A stretch of 58,672 nt of DNA from an uncultured Prevotellaceae bacterium. GTDB taxonomy: Bacteria; Bacteroidota; Bacteroidia; Bacteroidales; Bacteroidaceae. The position numbers and the translations under genes were made by a program. The notes below the pieces were generated by a model. It did no database searches, was not told the DNA's origin, and worked only from the letters and a program-made list of their open reading frames with translations. The stretch covers positions 1 to 58,672 of the forward strand of contig CADCCB010000013.1 of assembly GCA_902799905.1 (NCBI GenBank), read 5' to 3'. This document shows positions 25,880-34,909 of the stretch, piece after piece (within the stretch, counting starts at the first letter, position 1; each line of letters opens with the position of its first letter).

Positions 25880-26641
25880 ATGAGTATTAAGGATATTTTG
25901 GCACAGGTAACGGCCAAGAAAGCAGTTGATGCGGCATCGGATGTTGCGGTGGATGTAGCCAAAGGAACAGCAAAGAAGACAGCAAAGAAGGCATGGGGCT
26001 GCTCGGTGTTCCTTCTGAACATCGCAGCAATGATTATAGTCGTTATTGTTCTGGTCATCGGTGTCATTTGGGGGCTGGATGCCTATACTCACCATGGTGA
26101 AGGTGTCGAGGTGCCTGAACTGACGGGCATGAACTTCAGCCGTGCCATCGAGGTGTCACAGCAGAACGGTCTCACACTGAAGATAAACGACTCTACCTAC
26201 ATCAAGGAGATGCCGGCAGGATGTGTGGTTCTTCAGCAGCCCGTGGCTGGATCAAAGGTGAAGGAGGGGCGTACCATCTATGTCACCATCAACTCGCTCA
26301 CGCTCCCACGTGTTGAAATACCTGATCTGATAGACAACAGTAGTTACCGTGAGGCGCAAGCCAAGTTGCAGGCACTAGACTTCGTGGTGCTACCACCAAA
26401 ACTTGTCGAAGGCGAGAAGGACTGGGTGTACGGTATCGAGTGTGACGGCCGTAAACTGCAATCTGGCGACATGGTGGCCAAGGAGTCGCATCTGCTCTTG
26501 CTCATCGGTAACGGCATGGTGGGTGAGGAGGCCGATATAGAAGAATTTATTGAGGACTACGGCTCGGGACGCATAGGCGGTGAGCCCGACGATATGGAGG
26601 GAGTGACGGAACAGCCACAGAGTGAGCATGGAGAACTTTGA
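25880..26641 (+). CDS. membrane-anchored PASTA domain protein
   Basis: A 253-residue protein. The N-terminal 40 residues are Ala/Lys-rich, followed by one transmembrane helix (about 40-66, VFLLNIAAMIIVVIVLVIGV). Two or three extracytoplasmic PASTA repeats then begin VEVPELTGMNFSRAIEVSQQ and VEIPDLIDNSSYREAQAKL. PASTA domains bind peptidoglycan fragments or beta-lactams in better-known proteins. No kinase or penicillin-binding domain is present. The gene overlaps the next start by 14 bases, and ddl follows two genes on, so a cell-wall context is likely. Confidence 0.86.
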   Translation: MSIKDILAQVTAKKAVDAASDVAVDVAKGTAKKTAKKAWGCSVFLLNIAAMIIVVIVLVIGVIWGLDAYTHHGEGVEVPELTGMNFSRAIEVSQQNGLTLKINDSTYIKEMPAGCVVLQQPVAGSKVKEGRTIYVTINSLTLPRVEIPDLIDNSSYREAQAKLQALDFVVLPPKLVEGEKDWVYGIECDGRKLQSGDMVAKESHLLLLIGNGMVGEEADIEEFIEDYGSGRIGGEPDDMEGVTEQPQSEHGEL

Positions 26642-27707
26642 CGATGAGGAACTGCTGATAGAAAACGGTATCGATCCCGAAAGCGATGCTGACGGCCAAC
26701 TCTATGAGCACTTGCGACTGGAGGTGGACCGCGGTCAAGTGCCGTTGCGTATCGACAAATACCTGACGGAGCACACGCAGCATTCTTCCCGTAACCGCAT
26801 TCAGCAGGCCGCCGAGGCAGGTTTTCTTTTTGTCAACGATCGTCCTGTTAAGAGCAACTATAAGGTACGCTCGGGTGATGTGATTACCTTGAAACTGGAC
26901 CGCCCGCACTTCGACACAACTATAGAACCCGAGGATATTCCCTTGGACGTGCGCTATGAGGACGACGACCTGATGGTCATCTTCAAACCAGCAGGGATGG
27001 TTGTCCATCCTGGTTGCGGTAACTTCCACGGCACATTGGTTCATGCCATCGCCTGGCACCTGCGCAACCTGCCTTCCTATGATCCCAACGACCCGCAGGT
27101 GGGATTGGTTCACCGCATCGACAAGGATACCAGTGGACTGTTGGTGGTGGCTAAGACACCCGAGGCAAAGTCGGACTTGGGCAAGCAGTTCTTCAAGCAT
27201 GATACCCATCGCAGTTATGTGGCACTGGTATGGGGCAATTTCGTGGAAGATGAAGGCCGCATAGAAGGGAATATTGGGCGTGACCCTAAAGACAGGCTTC
27301 GCATGGAGGTCTTCCCCCCTGATTCGGAGACCGGCAAGCCTGCAGTCACCCACTACAGGGTGCTGGAGCGCTATGGCTATACCACGCTGGTGGAATGTGT
27401 GCTGGAGACAGGCCGTACCCATCAGATACGTGCCCACATGAAGCACATCGGACATCCGCTCTTCGCTGACGAGCGGTATGGCGGTGACCAGATACTCCGT
27501 GGGGAGCGTACTGCCAGTTACAAAGCCTACATACAGAATTGTTTCCGCTTGTGCCCGCGTCAGGCACTTCATGCCCGTACGCTTGGCTTCGTGCATCCCA
27601 CGACTGGCCAGCAGATGGACTTCACTAGCGATCTGCCCGAGGACCTGAGCGGTCTGATTGATAAATGGCGAGGCTACTTTAAAAATCGCAATAACGAAAT
27701 CTCGTAA
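26628..27707 (+). CDS. rluD: RluA/RluD family pseudouridine synthase
   Basis: A 359-residue enzyme that isomerises uridines in large-subunit rRNA. ATG 26628 (GTG 26622 possible) overlaps the PASTA gene end. An N-terminal S4 domain (VPLRIDKYLTEH, SRNRIQQAAEAGFLFVN) precedes the catalytic domain, with the catalytic aspartate in GLVHRIDKDTSGLLVVAK near residue 165 and the downstream ETGRTHQIRAHMKHIGHPLFAD. The fusion and length fit RluD-type enzymes; the exact uridine targets are inferred. Confidence 0.92.
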   Translation: MENFDDEELLIENGIDPESDADGQLYEHLRLEVDRGQVPLRIDKYLTEHTQHSSRNRIQQAAEAGFLFVNDRPVKSNYKVRSGDVITLKLDRPHFDTTIEPEDIPLDVRYEDDDLMVIFKPAGMVVHPGCGNFHGTLVHAIAWHLRNLPSYDPNDPQVGLVHRIDKDTSGLLVVAKTPEAKSDLGKQFFKHDTHRSYVALVWGNFVEDEGRIEGNIGRDPKDRLRMEVFPPDSETGKPAVTHYRVLERYGYTTLVECVLETGRTHQIRAHMKHIGHPLFADERYGGDQILRGERTASYKAYIQNCFRLCPRQALHARTLGFVHPTTGQQMDFTSDLPEDLSGLIDKWRGYFKNRNNEIS

Positions 27708-27735
27708 TATCGTAATCCCGAAATATCAATAACAA
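27694..27735. repeat. CGNAATNN octads (rluD-ddl junction)
   Basis: CGCAATAA, CGAAATCT, CGTAATAT, CGTAATCC and CGAAATAT follow at a period of eight. The run starts inside the last codons of the rluD-type gene and continues into the spacer before ddl. Confidence 0.75.
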
Positions 27736-27748
27736 AAGAAATAACAAG

Positions 27749-28750
27749 ATGAAACCAACAAAAAGAACAATAGCCATCGTCTGTGGTGGTGATTCTTCAG
27801 AACACGATGTGTCCCTGCGTTCGGCTCAGGGCATCTATTCTTTTTTCGACAAAGACCGCTATGATGTCTATGTCGTCGACGTGAAAGGCACTGACTGGCA
27901 GGTGGAACTGCCAGACGGTATGACATCGCGTGTCAACCTGAACGACTTCTCGTTCAAAGAGAACGGCAAGACCCGTCTCTTCGATTATGCCTATATCACC
28001 ATCCACGGAACCCCAGGTGAGAATGGTATCCTGCAGGGCTATCTCGACCTGGTGCATATCCCTTATAGCACTAGTGGCGTACTGGTGGAGGCACTGACTT
28101 TCGATAAGTTCATGCTTAACCAGTATTTGAGAGGCTATGATGTCAAGGTGGCCGAGAGTGTGTTGGTGCGTCGTGGTCAGGAACGTCAGGTCAGTAAGAA
28201 GAAGATCATCGACATCGTGGGAATGCCATGCTTCGTCAAGCCTGCCAATGACGGCAGTTCCTTCGGCGTGTCGAAGGTGAGGAAGCCAGACCAGTTGGCA
28301 GCCGCCATGCGCAAGGCGATGATGGAGAGCGATGAGATCATGATTGAGCAGTACCTGGATGGTACGGAGATTACCGTGGGCTGTTATAAGACCAAGCAGA
28401 AGACGGTGGTGTTGCCCGTGACCGAGGTCGTCACCAAGAATGAGTTCTTCGACTATGATGCTAAGTACAATGGTCAGGTGGACGAGATAACCCCCGCCCG
28501 TATCCCTGATGAACTGACCAAGCGTGTACAGGATCTGACATCGGCTATCTACGATATCCTCCACTGCAATGGCATCATCCGTATCGATTATATCATCACC
28601 AAGGCCGAGGATGGCAGTGATGTTATCAATATGCTCGAAATCAACACTACACCTGGCATGACGGCCACCAGTTTCATTCCCCAGCAGGTGCGTGCTGCTG
28701 GCCTCGACATGAAGGATGTGTTGACAGATATTGTGGAGAACCAGTTTTAA
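27749..28750 (+). CDS. ddl: D-alanine--D-alanine ligase
   Basis: A 333-residue ATP-grasp enzyme making the D-Ala-D-Ala dipeptide of peptidoglycan. It has IAIVCGGDSSEHDVSLRSAQGIY, IHGTPGENGILQGYLDL, PYSTSGVLVEALTFDKFM, FVKPANDGSSFGVSKV, EQYLDGTEITVG and MLEINTTPGMTATSFIPQQ, covering the substrate and ATP/Mg sites. Length is normal. It follows the PASTA and rluD-type genes on the same strand. Confidence 0.96.
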   Translation: MKPTKRTIAIVCGGDSSEHDVSLRSAQGIYSFFDKDRYDVYVVDVKGTDWQVELPDGMTSRVNLNDFSFKENGKTRLFDYAYITIHGTPGENGILQGYLDLVHIPYSTSGVLVEALTFDKFMLNQYLRGYDVKVAESVLVRRGQERQVSKKKIIDIVGMPCFVKPANDGSSFGVSKVRKPDQLAAAMRKAMMESDEIMIEQYLDGTEITVGCYKTKQKTVVLPVTEVVTKNEFFDYDAKYNGQVDEITPARIPDELTKRVQDLTSAIYDILHCNGIIRIDYIITKAEDGSDVINMLEINTTPGMTATSFIPQQVRAAGLDMKDVLTDIVENQF

Positions 28751-28786
28751 GTGAAGAGTAAAGAGTGAAGAATTTGCTGCCGCCGC
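28750..28786. repeat. single AGTGAAN arm before the acyltransferase
   Basis: A left-type arm (GTGAAGAGTAAAGAGTGAAG then GCTGCCGCCGC) runs from the ddl stop to the next start codon. No right arm is present, so this copy is a half element whose cap abuts the ATG. Confidence 0.8.
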
Positions 28787-28787
28787 A

Positions 28788-29966
28788 ATGAAGTACGATA
28801 TACATGAGTTTGACGATATCAGGCCGTATGAGCCTGAAGAGATGAAACAGGCGTTCAATGACCTATTGAACGACCGCCAGTTCAACCTGATATTGAAAGG
28901 CTTTGCTCCGTGGTTGCCTAAGTTCCTGCGCAATGGTTTGCTACGCTTGGCCTTTGTGGGTGTGAAGACACCGCTCGACTTCCAGTTGCGCTTCATGAAG
29001 CCGGTGGTGCAATATATCATACGCAAGCATACGGATGGATGTACGTTTGATGATGAAGCCTTGTATGTAAATCTTAAATCTCAAACCCGCTATTCGTTTG
29101 TCAGCAATCATCGCGACATCGTGCTCGACTCTGCCTTCTTGGATCTGATGCTGCATAAAAAAGGCTATCCCACCACCGTAGAAATAGGTATTGGCGATAA
29201 CCTGCTTATCTATCCTTGGATCAGACGGTTGGTGCGCATGAACAAAGCCTTCACGGTACGCCGTGGACTCACGGCTCACGAGATGATGGCATCCAGCCAA
29301 CTGATGAGCCGCTACATCCATTTCGCTGTCGCCAAGAAGAAAGAGAATATCTGGATTGCCCAACGTGAGGGGCGTGCCAAGGACTCTGATGACCGCACTC
29401 AGGAGTCGGTACTGAAGATGCTGGCGATGGGAGGTGAAGGCAGTGACTTTGTGGAGAAACTGCGCGATCTGAACATCGTGCCGCTGACCATCAGTTATGA
29501 ATATGATCCTTGTGACTATCTGAAGGCGCAGGAGTTTCAGCAGAAACGAGACAATCCGACATTCAAGAAGAGCAAACAGGATGACCTCGACAACATGAAG
29601 ACGGGCATCTTGGGCTACAAAGGTCGTGTCAACTACCATTGTAGTACGCCTGTCAACCAATGGATAGACCAGTTGAAGGACTTGCCCAAGAATGAGTTCT
29701 TCACGGCTTTAGCCCAGCGGATGGACAAGGAGATACACCTTGGATATACTCTCTATCCATGCAACTACATTGCCCTTGACCGACTGAATGGTAATACGGA
29801 GCAAGGTAGCCATTATACCGCTGCCGACGAACAGCGTTTTGAAACTTATCTGAAGGGACAGTTAGCGAAGATTAAACTTCCTGACAAGGATGAGGCTTTC
29901 CTGCGTCAGAAGATGCTGGAGATGTATGCCAATCCGGCTATCAATAAGGGGAAAGTGGAAGGGTAA
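28788..29966 (+). CDS. 1-acylglycerol-3-phosphate O-acyltransferase-like protein
   Basis: A 392-residue protein with an acyltransferase H-x4-D motif in FVSNHRDIVLDSAF near residue 110, and a later IWIAQREGRAKDSDD resembling the EGTRS block of PlsC enzymes. PLTISYEYDPCDYLKA follows. No clear transmembrane helix is seen. The exact acceptor lipid is unknown. The start codon directly abuts a repeat half element. The unusual length (PlsC enzymes are about 240) reflects N- and C-terminal extensions seen in Bacteroidetes homologues. Confidence 0.82.
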   Translation: MKYDIHEFDDIRPYEPEEMKQAFNDLLNDRQFNLILKGFAPWLPKFLRNGLLRLAFVGVKTPLDFQLRFMKPVVQYIIRKHTDGCTFDDEALYVNLKSQTRYSFVSNHRDIVLDSAFLDLMLHKKGYPTTVEIGIGDNLLIYPWIRRLVRMNKAFTVRRGLTAHEMMASSQLMSRYIHFAVAKKKENIWIAQREGRAKDSDDRTQESVLKMLAMGGEGSDFVEKLRDLNIVPLTISYEYDPCDYLKAQEFQQKRDNPTFKKSKQDDLDNMKTGILGYKGRVNYHCSTPVNQWIDQLKDLPKNEFFTALAQRMDKEIHLGYTLYPCNYIALDRLNGNTEQGSHYTAADEQRFETYLKGQLAKIKLPDKDEAFLRQKMLEMYANPAINKGKVEG

Positions 29967-30007
29967 AGTGAATAGTGTAAAGTGAAGAGTGAAAAATTAG
30001 TTACCGC
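29964..30007. repeat. single AGTGAAN arm before a lipoprotein gene
   Basis: AGTGAATAGTGTAAAGTGAA heptads followed by AGTTACCGC run directly into the ATG at 30008. It overlaps the last codons and stop of the acyltransferase gene. No complementary arm follows. Confidence 0.8.
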
Positions 30008-30661
30008 ATGAAAAGAACCTTTCTGCTTTTTTACCTTTTTACTTTTTTATCATTCTTCGTCTCTTGTACTCAAGATGCCTACGAAAAGGGTGAGGGACGC
30101 TACTCTCAGATGGTGGCAGAGATGGTTGAGGCAAAGACCTCGTCTGACAGTCGGGTCATCTCATTCGTTACTGATGATGACAAGCAGTTCACAGTCAACA
30201 GTCCTTTTACATCGAAACTGATGCCTAAGGCCGACACGGTCTATCGGGCCATATTCTATTATAATATGGTGGAGCAGGGCGCCGAGGTCATAGGCACGGA
30301 CAAGGTAGGGGTTATTGTGCCGCGTCATGTCGAGGAACTGAAGACCGATCCTGTCAAGATGGAGAGTGTATGGCTGGCAAAGTCGCGTCGTTACCTGAAT
30401 CTGTCGGTTTACTTAATGCTTGGTGCCGTAGACGATGAAAAGGCTGTTCAGAAGTTGGGCTGCCACCGTGATACCCTGATGGTAAATGCCGACGGCACAA
30501 AGACCCTTCGCCTCCAACTACATCATGACCAAGCCGGTGTGCCCGAATACTACTCGACGCGCACTTATCTCAGTATACCTCTCGCAGGTGTTGATGCCGA
30601 CTCCATTTGGCTCAGCATCAACACCTACGACGGTTTAGTTGTCAAGAAAATCTGCCAGTAA
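30008..30661 (+). CDS. NigD-like lipoprotein
   Basis: A 217-residue protein with a hydrophobic signal and lipobox ending FFVSC near residue 20. The C-terminal part has VYRAIFYYNMVEQG, VWLAKSRRYLNLSVYLMLG and a final strand set ending SIWLSINTYDGL, which resembles the NigD-like family of Bacteroidales lipoproteins. The match is by pattern only, and the function is unknown. It is convergent with the threonine-aldolase-type gene, five bases away. Confidence 0.65.
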   Translation: MKRTFLLFYLFTFLSFFVSCTQDAYEKGEGRYSQMVAEMVEAKTSSDSRVISFVTDDDKQFTVNSPFTSKLMPKADTVYRAIFYYNMVEQGAEVIGTDKVGVIVPRHVEELKTDPVKMESVWLAKSRRYLNLSVYLMLGAVDDEKAVQKLGCHRDTLMVNADGTKTLRLQLHHDQAGVPEYYSTRTYLSIPLAGVDADSIWLSINTYDGLVVKKICQ

Positions 30662-30665
30662 CACT

Positions 30666-31703
30666 TTATTTCGTTTTCGTCAGACAGCGCCTGAGGGTCT
30701 CCAGATCTTCATCTGTGGTGGCCCAACTGGTAACGAAACGACAGATGGTATGGTGATGGTCATATGGCCCCCATTGCGTGAACTGTACCTGTTGCGACAG
30801 TCGCTGCATCTCCTCGTTGGGCAGGATGACGAACTGCTGGTTGGTGGGCGAGTCAAGATAGAACTCGTAGCCTCGCAGCAGGAACATCTGCTTCATCTGC
30901 ATGGCTTTCTCGATGGCGTGACGCGCCAACTTGAAGTAAAGGTTGTCAGTGAACAGGGCCTCAAACTGAAGACCTATCAGAGCCCCCTTGGCTATTACTG
31001 CACCATGCTGCTTCTGGATAGAGAAGAAGTGCTTATGGGCATTGCCGTGAGTGAATACGACGGCCTCGCCGCACAACGCGCCAATCTTGGTGCCTCCGAT
31101 ATAAAATACATCACAGTGACGGGCCAGATAAGGTAGGGTGACATCGCAACCATTGGCCATCAGACCATAGCCTAAGCGCGCTCCGTCAATATACAGAGGA
31201 ATGTCGAAACTGCGGCATACCTGATAAATCTCGTCGAGTTCGCTAGCAGTATAGAGCGTTCCCAGTTCTGTAGGGAATGTGATATAGACCAGACCAGGGT
31301 GTACGGCATGGTTCCTGTTGCCGTCAGCCATGAAATCGTCCAGATATTTGCGCAACACACGTGCCTCCATCTTGCCATGAGCATCCGGCAAGGTGATAAT
31401 CTTATGCTCTGTAAACTCTACAGCACCAGCCTCGTGGACATTGATATGGCCTGTTCCCACACAGATGACGCCTTCGTACTGATAAAGCATCGAGTCGATG
31501 GTGGTGGCATTAGTCTGGGTGCCTCCTGTAAGGAAGAAAATCTGGGCATCTGGCATGCCAATGGCCTCGCGGATGCAGTCCTTGGCACGCTCAGAAAATT
31601 CGTCAAAGCCGTAAGGCGTCGGCTTGGCATCATTGTAACGCACCAGATTCTCAAGCACCTTTGGATGGGCACCGTTGTTATAGTCACACTCAAAGGAAAT
31701 CAT
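30666..31703 (-). CDS. low-specificity L-threonine aldolase family protein
   Basis: A 345-residue PLP fold-type-I enzyme expected to cleave threonine or related beta-hydroxy amino acids to glycine. It starts MISFECDYNNGAHPKVLENL, with FFLTGGTQTNATTI, EAGAVEFTEHKI, PLYIDGARLGYGL and the PLP lysine in DVFYIGGTKIGALCGEA near residue 205. The spacer to the next gene upstream has ACCATTA heptads (31702-31716). Confidence 0.88.
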   Translation of the reverse strand: MISFECDYNNGAHPKVLENLVRYNDAKPTPYGFDEFSERAKDCIREAIGMPDAQIFFLTGGTQTNATTIDSMLYQYEGVICVGTGHINVHEAGAVEFTEHKIITLPDAHGKMEARVLRKYLDDFMADGNRNHAVHPGLVYITFPTELGTLYTASELDEIYQVCRSFDIPLYIDGARLGYGLMANGCDVTLPYLARHCDVFYIGGTKIGALCGEAVVFTHGNAHKHFFSIQKQHGAVIAKGALIGLQFEALFTDNLYFKLARHAIEKAMQMKQMFLLRGYEFYLDSPTNQQFVILPNEEMQRLSQQVQFTQWGPYDHHHTICRFVTSWATTDEDLETLRRCLTKTK

Positions 31704-31716
31704 AAACCATTAACCA

Positions 31717-32706
31717 TTAAAGGGCTTCAAGCATCCGTTTGATGACAACGGAGCACGAGATCTCACGGTTGGCTGCCTCTGGGATAACCAGAGAGTTGGG
31801 ACTCTCAATGACATCGTCGGTGACGATGAGGTTACGGCGTACGGGTAGGCAGTGCATGAACTTACCATTGTTGGTCCATGACATGTGCTCGGTGTCTACT
31901 GTCCATGAGCGGTCCTCGCAGGTTATCTTACCATAGTCGGCTGGGTTGGTCACGCCAGGGTTACTCCAGTTCTTGGCGTAGATGAAGTCGGCACCCTCAA
32001 AGGCTTTCTTCTGGTCGTACTCCACGACAGCATTACCGACAAACTGTGGGTCGAGTTCGTAGCCCTTGGGGTGGGTGATGACGAGATCTACATTGGGATC
32101 GGCGTTCATCCACTGGGCGAAACTATTGGGCACGGCCTGAGGCAGGGCGCGGCAATGAGGCGCCCAGGTCAGTACCACTTTCGGTTTGGCAGTGGGAGAA
32201 CCGCTGCCCACACTACGGCCCCAACTCTCTTTAATGGTGATGAGGTCGGCAAAGGCCTGCAGGGGGTGTACGGTGGCAGTCTCCATTGCGAAGACGGGAC
32301 GACCGCTATATTTGATAAACTGCTGGAGCACGGTCTCGGCATAGTCGTACTCGCGATTGGTGAGTCCAGCGAAGGAGCGTACGCCGATGAGGTCGCAGTA
32401 GCAGCCCATCACAGGGATGGCCTCCAACAGGTGCTCGCTCTTGTCACCATCCATGATGACACCACGTTCTGTCTCGAGTTTCCAGGCTCCGGCATTGACA
32501 TCGAGAACGATGACGTTCATGCCGAGGTTCATGGCAGCCTTCTGGGTGGAGAGGCGGGTGCGCAGCGAGTTATTGAAGAAAATCATCATGAGGGTCTTGT
32601 TCTTGCCCAGATGCTGATATTTGTAACGGTTGTTCTTGATCTCAAATGCTTCGGCCATTGCTTTTTCCAATGGTCCGATATCCTGTACATTGATGAAGGT
32701 TTTCAT
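31717..32706 (-). CDS. argF': N-succinylornithine (or N-acetylornithine) carbamoyltransferase
   Basis: A 329-residue transcarbamylase for arginine synthesis from acylated ornithine, as known in Bacteroides fragilis. It has the carbamoyl-phosphate loop FFNNSLRTRLSTQKAAMN in place of the STRTR of ordinary OTCases, then ETERGVIMDG, ATVHPLQAFADL, TWAPHCRALPQAVPNSF and FMHCLPVRRNL. A short extra segment GRSVGSGSPTA before KPKVVLTW is unlike what I expect and might be a small insert. It lies downstream of proBA on the same strand. Confidence 0.92.
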   Translation of the reverse strand: MKTFINVQDIGPLEKAMAEAFEIKNNRYKYQHLGKNKTLMMIFFNNSLRTRLSTQKAAMNLGMNVIVLDVNAGAWKLETERGVIMDGDKSEHLLEAIPVMGCYCDLIGVRSFAGLTNREYDYAETVLQQFIKYSGRPVFAMETATVHPLQAFADLITIKESWGRSVGSGSPTAKPKVVLTWAPHCRALPQAVPNSFAQWMNADPNVDLVITHPKGYELDPQFVGNAVVEYDQKKAFEGADFIYAKNWSNPGVTNPADYGKITCEDRSWTVDTEHMSWTNNGKFMHCLPVRRNLIVTDDVIESPNSLVIPEAANREISCSVVIKRMLEAL

Positions 32707-32726
32707 TCTTATTTTCGTTTTTTTTG

Positions 32727-32802
32727 TCGTTATATCGTTATATCGATATTTCGATATATCGAGATTTCGAGATACTGGGATTTCGAGAAACCGAGATTTC
32801 GT
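32727..32802. repeat. CGANATNT octads (proA-argF' spacer)
   Basis: CGTTATAT, CGTTATAT, CGATATTT, CGATATAT, CGAGATTT, CGAGATAC and similar words follow at a period of eight, filling the spacer up to the end of proA. Confidence 0.83.
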
Positions 32803-32804
32803 GA

Positions 32805-34043
32805 TTACGGCCTCGTCTGGCCTTCGCCCTCAATAAGCCATTTGTAGGTGCAAATCTCTTCGAGGGCCATAGGACCGCGAGGGCCGAGTTTCTGGGTACT
32901 GATGCCAATCTCAGCACCAAGGCCGAACTGGGCACCATCGGTGAACGAGGTGGGAGCGTTCCAATAGACGCAGGCGGCATCCACCATCTGCTGGAACTTA
33001 CGGGCGGTGGTCTCGTTTTCAGTTACGATACTTTCGCTATGTCCACTACCGTATTGGTCGATATGAGCAAGGGCCTCTTCCAATGATGCAACGGTGCGGA
33101 TAGCCATCTTATAATCCATAAACTCTGTGCCGAAACTCTCGTCTGTCGCATGCTCCAGGTAAGGATAATTGCCATCGAGAGTGGCATAGGCTTTATCATC
33201 GGCATAGATGATGACGTGCTTCTCGGCCATGGGCTCTACTAGATTGTCTAGAATGTCTAGACGGTCTAGATGAATTAACAGGCAGTCGAGGGCGTTGCAC
33301 ACAGAGACACGACGTGTCTTGGCATTGTTGATGATGGCACGTCCTTTCTCCAGGTCACCATCCTTGTCGAAGTAGGTATTCACTACGCCTGCTCCTGTCT
33401 CGATAACAGGCACACGGGCTGTGTCGCGCACAAAGTCGATGAGTTTTCTGCCACCACGAGGGATGCAGAGGTCGATATACCCTATGGCATTAAGCATCTC
33501 GCCGGTCGCTTCATGAGTAGCAGGCAACAAAGCCACCACATCTTTTGATACGTCGTATTTCTCCAGCACCTCGTGAATCAGTGCGACCTCTTCACGATTC
33601 GAACAATCAGCATCTTTGCCGCCTTTCAATACACAGGCATTTCCGCTTTTGAAACAGAGCGAGAAAACATCGAAGGTCACATTAGGACGGGCTTCGTAAA
33701 TCATGCCTATCACACCGAATGGTACGCTTACCCTACAGAGACGAAGTCCGTTGGGCAGAATCTTCTGCTTGGTGATATGGCCTAACGGTGAGGGTAGGGT
33801 AGCCACGTTGCGCATATCGCCTGCAATACCTTCCAGTCTGCTTCCTGTTAATTGTAGACGGTCGTACAGTGGATTGCTCTTTTCCATCTTTGTCAAATCC
33901 TCTGTGTTCGCCTTCAGGATCCTCTCTTTTTGAGTTATAATAGCATCTGCTACAGCCAGTAATATCTCGTTGCGCTGCTGGTCACTGAGCAATGCCAGCG
34001 TTTTGCTGGCACGCTTTGTACGTTCAAAAATCTCTTTTAGCAT
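32805..34043 (-). CDS. proA: gamma-glutamyl phosphate reductase
   Basis: A 412-residue NADPH-dependent enzyme, second step of proline synthesis. It has [47 protein letters not shown], the catalytic cysteine in [15 protein letters not shown] near residue 250, and C-terminal [21 protein letters not shown]. It overlaps proB by seven bases, so the two are translationally coupled. Confidence 0.96.
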   Translation of the reverse strand: MLKEIFERTKRASKTLALLSDQQRNEILLAVADAIITQKERILKANTEDLTKMEKSNPLYDRLQLTGSRLEGIAGDMRNVATLPSPLGHITKQKILPNGLRLCRVSVPFGVIGMIYEARPNVTFDVFSLCFKSGNACVLKGGKDADCSNREEVALIHEVLEKYDVSKDVVALLPATHEATGEMLNAIGYIDLCIPRGGRKLIDFVRDTARVPVIETGAGVVNTYFDKDGDLEKGRAIINNAKTRRVSVCNALDCLLIHLDRLDILDNLVEPMAEKHVIIYADDKAYATLDGNYPYLEHATDESFGTEFMDYKMAIRTVASLEEALAHIDQYGSGHSESIVTENETTARKFQQMVDAACVYWNAPTSFTDGAQFGLGAEIGISTQKLGPRGPMALEEICTYKWLIEGEGQTRP

Positions 34044-34807
34044 GTTTTGAAAATAGTATGTGGTGTGGTGCTTGGCTGTTCCATGAGGTCAACCAGAATA
34101 TTCTCACGTTTACCGTTAGCAATGATGACTTGGATGCCGGCAGCCTGTACCTTCGATGCCGTGGCATATTTTGACTGCATGCCGCCACGACCAGCAGAAC
34201 TCTTCTCGGTCTGGATGTACTGCGACAAGTCTGTGTCGGGAGCCACCTCGTGTATCAATTGAGAGGAAGGGTCGTCTGGATGTCCAGTGTAGATGCCGTC
34301 GATATTGGACAGCAGCACCAACGTGTCGGCCTGCATCATTTGGGCGATGAGGCCAGAGAGTTCATCATTATCGGTGAACATCAACTCGGTGACGCTGACG
34401 GTGTCATTCTCGTTGACGATGGGCAGTACTCCGTTCTCCAGCATCACCTGCATGCAGGCCTGCTGGTTGCGGTACTGCTCGCCCGGCTCGAAGTTCTCTT
34501 TCATGGTCAGTACCTGACCGACATGAATGTGATATTCGCGAAAGAGGTCGTAATAGAGACCGATAAGTTTGGCCTGTCCGAGGGCCGAGAACAATTGGCG
34601 CTGTTCCACGGAGTCTAATTCGTGGGCAACCTTTAGTTCACGTCGGCCGCAGGCCACAGCCCCTGATGAGACGAGAATGACCTCGAAATCCTTGCCCCGC
34701 AGCCAGGCTATCTGGTCTACGAGTGCCGACATGCGGGTCACGTCGAGCCGTCCGTCTGGTCGTGTCAATGCATTCGAGCCTATCTTGATGACAATCCTTT
34801 TCTTCAT
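34037..34807 (-). CDS. proB: glutamate 5-kinase without PUA domain
   Basis: A 256-residue amino-acid kinase making gamma-glutamyl phosphate. It has [68 protein letters not shown] and [19 protein letters not shown]. The C-terminal PUA domain of the E. coli enzyme (about 110 residues more) is missing, leaving only the kinase domain. Kinase-only forms are known in other bacteria. The 5' end faces a divergent promoter shared with the transporter at 34910. Confidence 0.95.
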   Translation of the reverse strand: MKKRIVIKIGSNALTRPDGRLDVTRMSALVDQIAWLRGKDFEVILVSSGAVACGRRELKVAHELDSVEQRQLFSALGQAKLIGLYYDLFREYHIHVGQVLTMKENFEPGEQYRNQQACMQVMLENGVLPIVNENDTVSVTELMFTDNDELSGLIAQMMQADTLVLLSNIDGIYTGHPDDPSSQLIHEVAPDTDLSQYIQTEKSSAGRGGMQSKYATASKVQAAGIQVIIANGKRENILVDLMEQPSTTPHTIFKTC

Positions 34808-34835
34808 CTTTCTGTGTTAATTGTAACAATCTGCT

Positions 34836-34866
34836 GCAAAATTACAAAGAAAAATTGTAATTTTGC
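34836..34866. promoter_or_regulatory. symmetrical divergent promoter (proB / AEC transporter)
   Basis: GCAAAATTACAA (34836-34847) and TTGTAATTTTGC (34855-34866) are exact reverse complements seven bases apart. Each holds a TAATTTTG -7 box pointing outward: minus strand 34844-34837 towards proB, plus strand 34858-34865 towards the transporter. Only 13 bases separate the boxes, so polymerase binding at one should hinder the other. Confidence 0.72.
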
Positions 34867-34909
34867 ACCCTCAATGATAAAAAGATTGTGAAAGAAGCAT
34901 TTTTGAGGT

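Noticed and set aside
27797-29026. Minus-strand ORF of 409 codons opposite ddl and the acyltransferase
   Set aside because: It crosses two well-supported plus-strand genes and shows no domain.
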